This document shows positions 59,950-64,000 of a stretch of 64,000 nt of DNA, piece after piece. This DNA is from Halorientalis litorea. GTDB taxonomy: Archaea > Halobacteriota > Halobacteria > Halobacteriales > Haloarculaceae. Under the pieces are notes generated by a model. It made no database searches, was not told the origin of the DNA, and saw only the letters and a program-made list of their open reading frames with translations. A program made the position numbers and the translations under genes. The stretch spans positions 2,728,001 to 2,792,000 of the forward strand of contig NZ_CP095482.1 in the NCBI RefSeq assembly GCF_023028225.1, given 5' to 3'. The first letter of the stretch is position 1. Every line of letters starts with the position of its first letter.

Positions 59950-59989
59950 ACTACCGTATCCCTCTCAGCACTGGCAAATCAATGTTGTG

Positions 59990-60463
59990 TCATTCACTCG
60001 CATCGTCGGGTCGTTTCTTCGAGAGTGCCGTCCGGTCGAGTTCGCAGACGAGCGTCTCCTCGCCGTCGTCGCCCAGTTTGTACGCCTCGACGTGCATCGT
60101 GACGACGCCACGGTCCCCGTCGCTCGTCTCGCGCTTGTTCGTCACCGTGGACTGGGCCCGAATCGTGTCGCCGTGGAACACCGGTGCGGGATGCTCGACG
60201 TTGTCGTAGGACAAGTTGGCGACGATGGTGCCGTCGGTGGTGTCGGGTATCGTCATGCCGACGGCCAGTGCCATCGTGTAGAGGCCGTTGACGACGCGTT
60301 CGCCGAACTGCGTGTCCGCGGCGAACACCGAGTCGAGGTGGAGCGGCTGTTGGTTCATCGTCATGTCGCAGAACTGTTGGTTGTCGCTCTCGGAGACCGT
60401 CCGCCGTTTGTCGTGTTCGATGGTCTCGCCGACCTCGAACTCCTCGTAGTAGAGACCGGTCAC
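59990..60463 (-). CDS. MaoC-type hydratase/dehydratase
   Basis: Hot-dog-fold enzyme of 157 residues, MaoC family. It starts VTGLYYEEFEVGETIEHDKR, then SDNQQFCDMTMNQQPLHLDS (the D-x4-H-type catalytic region), GERVVNGLYTMALAVGMTI and VFHGDTIRAQSTVTNKRE. It hydrates an enoyl-CoA. Divergence from a CitE-like lyase suggests a C5 substrate such as mesaconyl- or itaconyl-CoA. GTG at 60463 chosen; TATA-like GTTATC (60488-60493, minus) is 27 bp upstream. Confidence 0.83.
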   Translation of the reverse strand: MTGLYYEEFEVGETIEHDKRRTVSESDNQQFCDMTMNQQPLHLDSVFAADTQFGERVVNGLYTMALAVGMTIPDTTDGTIVANLSYDNVEHPAPVFHGDTIRAQSTVTNKRETSDGDRGVVTMHVEAYKLGDDGEETLVCELDRTALSKKRPDDASE

Positions 60464-60487
60464 GCCCGTGTCGTCTCCTGGCCCGCT

Positions 60488-60493
60488 GATAAC
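60488..60493 (-). promoter_or_regulatory. TATA-like element of the MaoC gene
   Basis: Plus-strand GATAAC (GTTATC on the coding strand), centred 27 bp before the GTG at 60463. It supports that start codon. Confidence 0.45.
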
Positions 60494-60563
60494 GGTATCG
60501 GGAACGGGGACCGCCCGGCTCGACCCCCGGAACGCTGAAGCCGCCACCACCGAAACGGCCTGT

Positions 60564-61415
60564 ATGGCACGTCGGAGTCTCCTGTTTTCGCCCGGTGACC
60601 AGCCCGCGTTGCTGCGGAAGGCACCCGAGACGGGTGCCGACGGCGTGATTTTCGACCTCGAAGACGCCGTTGCACCCGACGAGAAGACGACGGCCCGCGA
60701 CGCCGTCCACGAGGTACTCACCGACCCGGCGTTCGACCCGGACTGTGAGGTGTGCGTCCGCCTCGATCCGGTGGGTGCCGGGGCCGCCGCCGACGTGGCC
60801 GCGGTTCTCGACGGTGACCCCCGACTCGACAGCGTGATGCTCCCGAAAGTCAGCGACGCCGCCGACGTGACCGCCCTCGGCGACCTGTTGGCCGACCACG
60901 GCGCGGCACTGTCGGTCCTCGCTATCGTCGAGTCGGCGGCGGCGGTCCTCGCCGCCGAGGACATCGCTCGCGCGGACCCGACGGACGCGCTGGTGTTCGG
61001 TGCCGAGGACCTCGCTGTCGACATCGGGGCGGCTCGGTCCGTCGAGGGAGGGGAGACGATGTACGCCCGCCAGCGCGTCGTCCTCGCCGCCAGTGCCGCG
61101 GGCGTGGATGCCCTCGACAGCATCCACGCCGACATCGAGGACACCGAGGGTCTGGCGGCGGACGCGACGACGGCGAGGCGACTGGGGTTCGACGGCAAGG
61201 TCGCAATCCACCCCGACCAGATTCCGGTCATCAACGATGCCTTCACACCGCCCGCAGAGCGGGTCGAGTGGGCCGAACGCGTCCTCGAAGCGAGCGAGGC
61301 CGCCGCGGCGGAGGGCCGTGGCGTAGTCCGCGTCGACGGCGAGATGGTCGACGCACCGGTCGTCGCGCGGGCCGAACGCGTCCTCGAACTGGCACGGGCG
61401 GGCGACGACCGCTGA
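60564..61415 (+). CDS. CitE/HpcH-family acyl-CoA lyase
   Basis: HpcH/HpaI aldolase of the CitE type, 283 residues. Motifs: RRSLLFSPGDQPALLRKAPE, GVIFDLEDAVAPDEKTTA (Mg-binding E, D), LAIVESAAAVLAAEDIA, DALVFGAEDLAVDIGA and KVAIHPDQIPVINDAFT. There is no citF/citD nearby, so it is a stand-alone lyase: citramalyl-CoA, malyl-CoA or beta-methylmalyl-CoA are candidates. It is divergent from the MaoC gene and 48 bp upstream of glutamate dehydrogenase. Confidence 0.88.
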   Translation: MARRSLLFSPGDQPALLRKAPETGADGVIFDLEDAVAPDEKTTARDAVHEVLTDPAFDPDCEVCVRLDPVGAGAAADVAAVLDGDPRLDSVMLPKVSDAADVTALGDLLADHGAALSVLAIVESAAAVLAAEDIARADPTDALVFGAEDLAVDIGAARSVEGGETMYARQRVVLAASAAGVDALDSIHADIEDTEGLAADATTARRLGFDGKVAIHPDQIPVINDAFTPPAERVEWAERVLEASEAAAAEGRGVVRVDGEMVDAPVVARAERVLELARAGDDR

Positions 61416-61463
61416 CTCACGGACGGCACCACGTTTAACTCGGCCGTCGCCGATTGGTGGGGC

Positions 61464-62720
61464 ATGACAAACGAGGTGAACCCGTTCGAGAGCTTGCAGG
61501 AGCAAATCGACGACGCAGCCGTCTTTCTCGACATCGCTCCGGACCGCATCGAACGGCTGAAGCGACCGGAGCGGGTGCTGGAGACGAACCTCTCGGTCGA
61601 GATGGACGATGGGTCCATCGAGGTGTTCGAGGCGTTCCGGTCGCAGTTCAACGGCGACCGGGGACCGTACAAGGGCGGCATCCGCTATCATCCCGGCGTC
61701 ACTCGCGACGAGGTGAAGGCACTCTCCGGGTGGATGGTCTACAAGTGTGCCGTCGTTGACATCCCGTACGGTGGCGGCAAGGGTGGTATCGTCCTCGACC
61801 CGCGGGACTACTCCGCCAGTGAACTCGAACGCATCACGCGGTCCTACGCCACCGAACTGCGCCCGCTCATCGGGCCGGACCGGGACATCCCCGCGCCGGA
61901 CGTCAACACCGGCCAGCAGGAGATGAACTGGATAAAAGACACATACGAGACGCTCGAACGGACGACGGCCCCCGGCACGGTGACCGGAAAGTCCCCGACC
62001 AGCAGCGGGAGCGCGGGCCGCGTCGAGGCGACGGGGCGGTCGGTGATGCTCACCGCCCGGGAGGCGTTCGAGTACTTCGACCGCGACATCGCCGACGCGA
62101 CTGTCGCGGTACAGGGCTACGGGAACGCCGGGTCGGTCGCCGCCCGACTCATCGACGACCTCGGGGCCGACGTGGTCGCTGTCTCGGATTCCGGCGGGGC
62201 AGTGTACAACGCCGACGGCTTGGACACCGAGGCGGCCAAAGCCCACAAGGTGTCGACCGGGTCGCTGTCCGGGTTCGAGGGTGCGAGCGAGGAGCTACGC
62301 AACGACGAGATGCTGACGATGGACGTGGATTTGCTCGTCCCCGCCGCGCTCGAGAACGCCATCGACGGGACGCTCGCCCGCGACGTGCGGGCGGACATCG
62401 TCGTCGAGGCGGCCAACGGCCCGCTCACCCCGGACGCCGACGACGTGCTCACCGAGCGTGACGTGGCCGTCTTCCCCGACGTGCTGGCGAACGCGGGCGG
62501 CGTCACCGTCTCGTACTTCGAGTGGGTCCAGAACCGACAGCGGTTCGCGTGGACCGAACAGCGTGTCAACGACCGACTGGAGCGCGTCATCACCGACGCG
62601 TTCGACACGATGACCGACACTTACGAACGCCGTGACCTCCCGAACCTCCGAACGGCGGCGTACGTCGTCGCAATCGACCGCGTCGCGACTGCCGCTGACG
62701 AGGCCGGTGTCTTCCCCTGA
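61464..62720 (+). CDS. gdhA: Glutamate dehydrogenase
   Basis: Hexameric Glu/Leu/Phe/Val dehydrogenase of 418 residues. The substrate motif is [18 protein letters not shown], the catalytic lysine region is [20 protein letters not shown], and the dinucleotide fold is [21 protein letters not shown] Ser/Gly loop, [20 protein letters not shown], precedes it as in haloarchaeal enzymes. It interconverts glutamate and 2-oxoglutarate plus ammonia. Cofactor preference is not settled by what I see. It may be co-transcribed with the CitE-like gene, 48 bp upstream. Confidence 0.94.
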   Translation: MTNEVNPFESLQEQIDDAAVFLDIAPDRIERLKRPERVLETNLSVEMDDGSIEVFEAFRSQFNGDRGPYKGGIRYHPGVTRDEVKALSGWMVYKCAVVDIPYGGGKGGIVLDPRDYSASELERITRSYATELRPLIGPDRDIPAPDVNTGQQEMNWIKDTYETLERTTAPGTVTGKSPTSSGSAGRVEATGRSVMLTAREAFEYFDRDIADATVAVQGYGNAGSVAARLIDDLGADVVAVSDSGGAVYNADGLDTEAAKAHKVSTGSLSGFEGASEELRNDEMLTMDVDLLVPAALENAIDGTLARDVRADIVVEAANGPLTPDADDVLTERDVAVFPDVLANAGGVTVSYFEWVQNRQRFAWTEQRVNDRLERVITDAFDTMTDTYERRDLPNLRTAAYVVAIDRVATAADEAGVFP

Positions 62721-62735
62721 CGCCGGCAGTCCGTC

Positions 62736-63182
62736 TCACGCACTCGGGTCGCCGATATGGACGACGAACACCGGCACCCGCGCGTTCTCGACGACGCGTC
62801 TGGTCACGCTTCCGAGTTTGACGTGTCGGTCGTGGTCGCCACTCCCGCGCGTCCCGATGACGACGACGTCGTTGCTCGAACCCCGAGTGTGTTTCACGAT
62901 GGTCTCCGACGGGATGCCCTCGCGGACGGACCCCGTCGCCTCGACGCCGAGTTCCTCGGCACGCATCTGGACTTCCTCGATGGCCCGCTCACCCTTCCGT
63001 TCGAGCGTTTCCTCGGCCTCTGCCCGCCTGTCCGCCGGGAGTGCGTGGTACTGCCGCTCGTCGACGACGTACAGGGCCTCGACGGTCGCGTCGTGGCGGT
63101 CGGCCATGTCGAGGGCGTGTTCGAGTACGTCGACGATGGCTTCGCTTCCGTCGGTGGGGACGAGTATCCTGTCGTAGTTCAT
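62736..63182 (-). CDS. Universal stress protein, UspA type
   Basis: A 148-residue UspA-domain protein. It starts MNYDRILVPTDGSEAIVDVL with strand 1 and the ATP-contacting D. The ATP-binding signature VVVIGTRGSGDHDRHVKLGS has one residue more than the usual G-x2-G-x9-G spacing. SVTRRVVENARVPVFVVH ends the fold. Likely an ATP-binding stress-response protein. ATG at 63182 chosen; the open frame to 63287 lacks coding character. It converges with gdhA. Confidence 0.88.
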   Translation of the reverse strand: MNYDRILVPTDGSEAIVDVLEHALDMADRHDATVEALYVVDERQYHALPADRRAEAEETLERKGERAIEEVQMRAEELGVEATGSVREGIPSETIVKHTRGSSNDVVVIGTRGSGDHDRHVKLGSVTRRVVENARVPVFVVHIGDPSA

Positions 63183-63285
63183 GTGTAACGGTTTCACACG
63201 CCACCCCTTCAACACGGGGGGCAGTCTCACGCCGTGGGAACGAACCGACCACCGACGTTTTACTCCGGTCGCTCCTAAAGGGTGC

Positions 63286-63765
63286 ATGGCTGTCTACGAG
63301 CGCAGAACTCGCGTCGCCGCGCCGTTCGAGGATGTGTGGGAGTTTCACTCACAGATTTCGGGGCTGGACGCGCTGACCCCGGGGTGGATGAACCTCGAGA
63401 TCGAGTCCGTCACCGGTCCCGACGGCGAGGCCGACCCGGAAATCCTCGAAGCAGGGGCACGCGCCGAGTCGTCGGTACGGCCGTTCGGCGTCGGGCCACG
63501 CCAGCAGTGGACTTCCGTCATCACCGAACGCGAATCGGGCGACGGCACGGCGATGTTTCGGGACACGATGGAGGGCGGCCCCTTCGCGGAGTGGGAGCAC
63601 ACGCACTCGTTTTACGCCGACGGTGACGGAACGGTCGTCCACGACCACGTCGAATACCAACTCCCGTTCGGGCCGCTCGGGCGGATGTTGGGACCGCTCG
63701 CCGTCGTCGGCCTCGAACCGATGTTCCGGTTCCGTCACCGGAAGACGAAGGAACTTCTCGAGTAG
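63286..63765 (+). CDS. SRPBCC (START/Bet v1-like) family protein
   Basis: A 159-residue SRPBCC-fold protein. MAVYERRTRVAAPFEDVWEF is the usual opening strand and helix, PFGVGPRQQWTSVITERE and WEHTHSFYADGDGTVVHDHV give the sheet, and QLPFGPLGRMLGPLAVVGLE with MFRFRHRKTKELLE give the long C-terminal helix. Such proteins bind hydrophobic ligands or act as cyclases. This subtype (often annotated cell-division inhibitor or YfcH-like) has no proven role. ATG at 63286 chosen over 63181. Confidence 0.82.
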   Translation: MAVYERRTRVAAPFEDVWEFHSQISGLDALTPGWMNLEIESVTGPDGEADPEILEAGARAESSVRPFGVGPRQQWTSVITERESGDGTAMFRDTMEGGPFAEWEHTHSFYADGDGTVVHDHVEYQLPFGPLGRMLGPLAVVGLEPMFRFRHRKTKELLE

Positions 63766-63842
63766 CGTCGTCGGCCCGTTCGTCGCCGGGGCGTTCGCCG
63801 CGAGTCACGAACGTCTAAGGCACCGCCGTTCGTGGCGGGTGT

Positions 63843-64000
63843 ATGCGACTGGAGGAGTTCTGGGGCGTCGGTCCCAAGACCCGCGAGGTGTTGGCCGAGG
63901 AACTCGGGGAGAGCGAAGCCATCGCGGCCATCGAGGCGGCCGACAGCAGGACGCTCGTGAACGCGGGGCTGAGTCGCGGCCGTGCGACTCGCATCCTCCG
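63843..64000 (+). CDS. Helix-hairpin-helix start of a MutS-family protein, cut by window edge
   Basis: Only the first 52 residues are visible: MRLEEFWGVGPKTREVLAEE, then AIAAIEAADSRTLVNAGLSR and GRATRIL. Two helix-hairpin-helix-like units (WGVGPKTREVL and GLSRGRATRIL) match the N-terminus of haloarchaeal MutS5-type mismatch-repair-like ATPases. The ATPase domain must lie beyond the right edge, so this assignment rests on the N-terminal pattern alone. Confidence 0.65.
   Translation, partial: MRLEEFWGVGPKTREVLAEELGESEAIAAIEAADSRTLVNAGLSRGRATRIL

Noticed and set aside
60564-61415. CitE as part of a citrate lyase complex
   Set aside because: No alpha or gamma subunit or ligase is nearby, and stand-alone CitE-like lyases are common in haloarchaea.
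1-64000. CRISPR arrays, insertion sequences, rRNA and tRNA genes
   Set aside because: I scanned for regularly spaced repeats, transposases, and tRNA/rRNA hallmarks and saw none apart from the decayed recombinase.

Overview
The window is chromosomal DNA of a halophilic archaeon (class Halobacteria). The evidence is high GC, very acidic proteins, TATA boxes about 24-31 bp upstream of start codons with almost no 5' leader, frequent GTG starts, 4-bp ATGA/GTGA gene overlaps, and family markers such as GatE, FEN1, MptE, Gar1/SRP19, a DICT sensor and haloarchaeal-type BtuCDF. I could not settle the genus. No rRNA, tRNA, CRISPR array or intact insertion sequence was recognised. Most of the window is dense core genome, with about 73 protein genes.

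Layout. 0-5.4 kb: a histidine kinase cut by the left edge, a GlcD-type FAD oxidase, a quinone oxidoreductase, an unknown protein and mptE. 5.4-6.9 kb: the only clearly accessory stretch, with non-coding DNA, a vapBC toxin-antitoxin pair and a frameshifted tyrosine-recombinase remnant. 6.9-25 kb: trmJ, a secreted PPC-repeat protein, a RAD55/KaiC-like DICT sensor, gatE, an SCP-2 protein, small membrane proteins, fumC, a bPH2 (YdbS/YdbT) pair, fen1, a methyltransferase-DUF3054 pair, MFS, ornithine cyclodeaminase and a presenilin-like protease. 25-33 kb: gar1-srp19, divergent btuF and btuCD (B12 uptake), pccB, fbp and class I fructose-bisphosphate aldolase. 33-42 kb: acyl-CoA metabolism (3-hydroxyacyl-CoA dehydrogenase, acyl-CoA dehydrogenase, thiolase plus DUF35), an SPFH protein, regulators and hydrolases. 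42-50 kb: a DUF4010 membrane protein, a nosLDFY-like operon without nosZ, meaB and the B12-binding subunit of methylmalonyl-CoA mutase. 50-58.4 kb: DUF420, MinD, an ABC-2 exporter, MATE, a SelW-like protein, a CtaA-CtaB fusion and coxB. 58-64 kb: creatininase/ArfB, a CAP-domain protein, a divergent MaoC/CitE pair, glutamate dehydrogenase, UspA, SRPBCC and the start of a MutS-family gene.

How it fits together. One theme is propionyl/methylmalonyl-CoA and B12 metabolism (pccB, mutase small subunit, meaB, btuCDF), with fatty-acid oxidation genes and a CitE-MaoC pair that could serve C5 acyl-CoA metabolism (methylaspartate cycle or itaconate/citramalate degradation). A second theme is haem-copper respiration: coxB, ctaB and a DUF420 protein lie near copper-maturation-type nos genes. 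The most unusual items are a degenerate NosL-like domain fused to NosD in an operon with no nosZ, a pentapeptide-like insertion in the CuA domain of CoxB, a 17-bp operator-like palindrome in the SCP-2 gene promoter, and one palindromic TATA element placed symmetrically between btuF and btuC.
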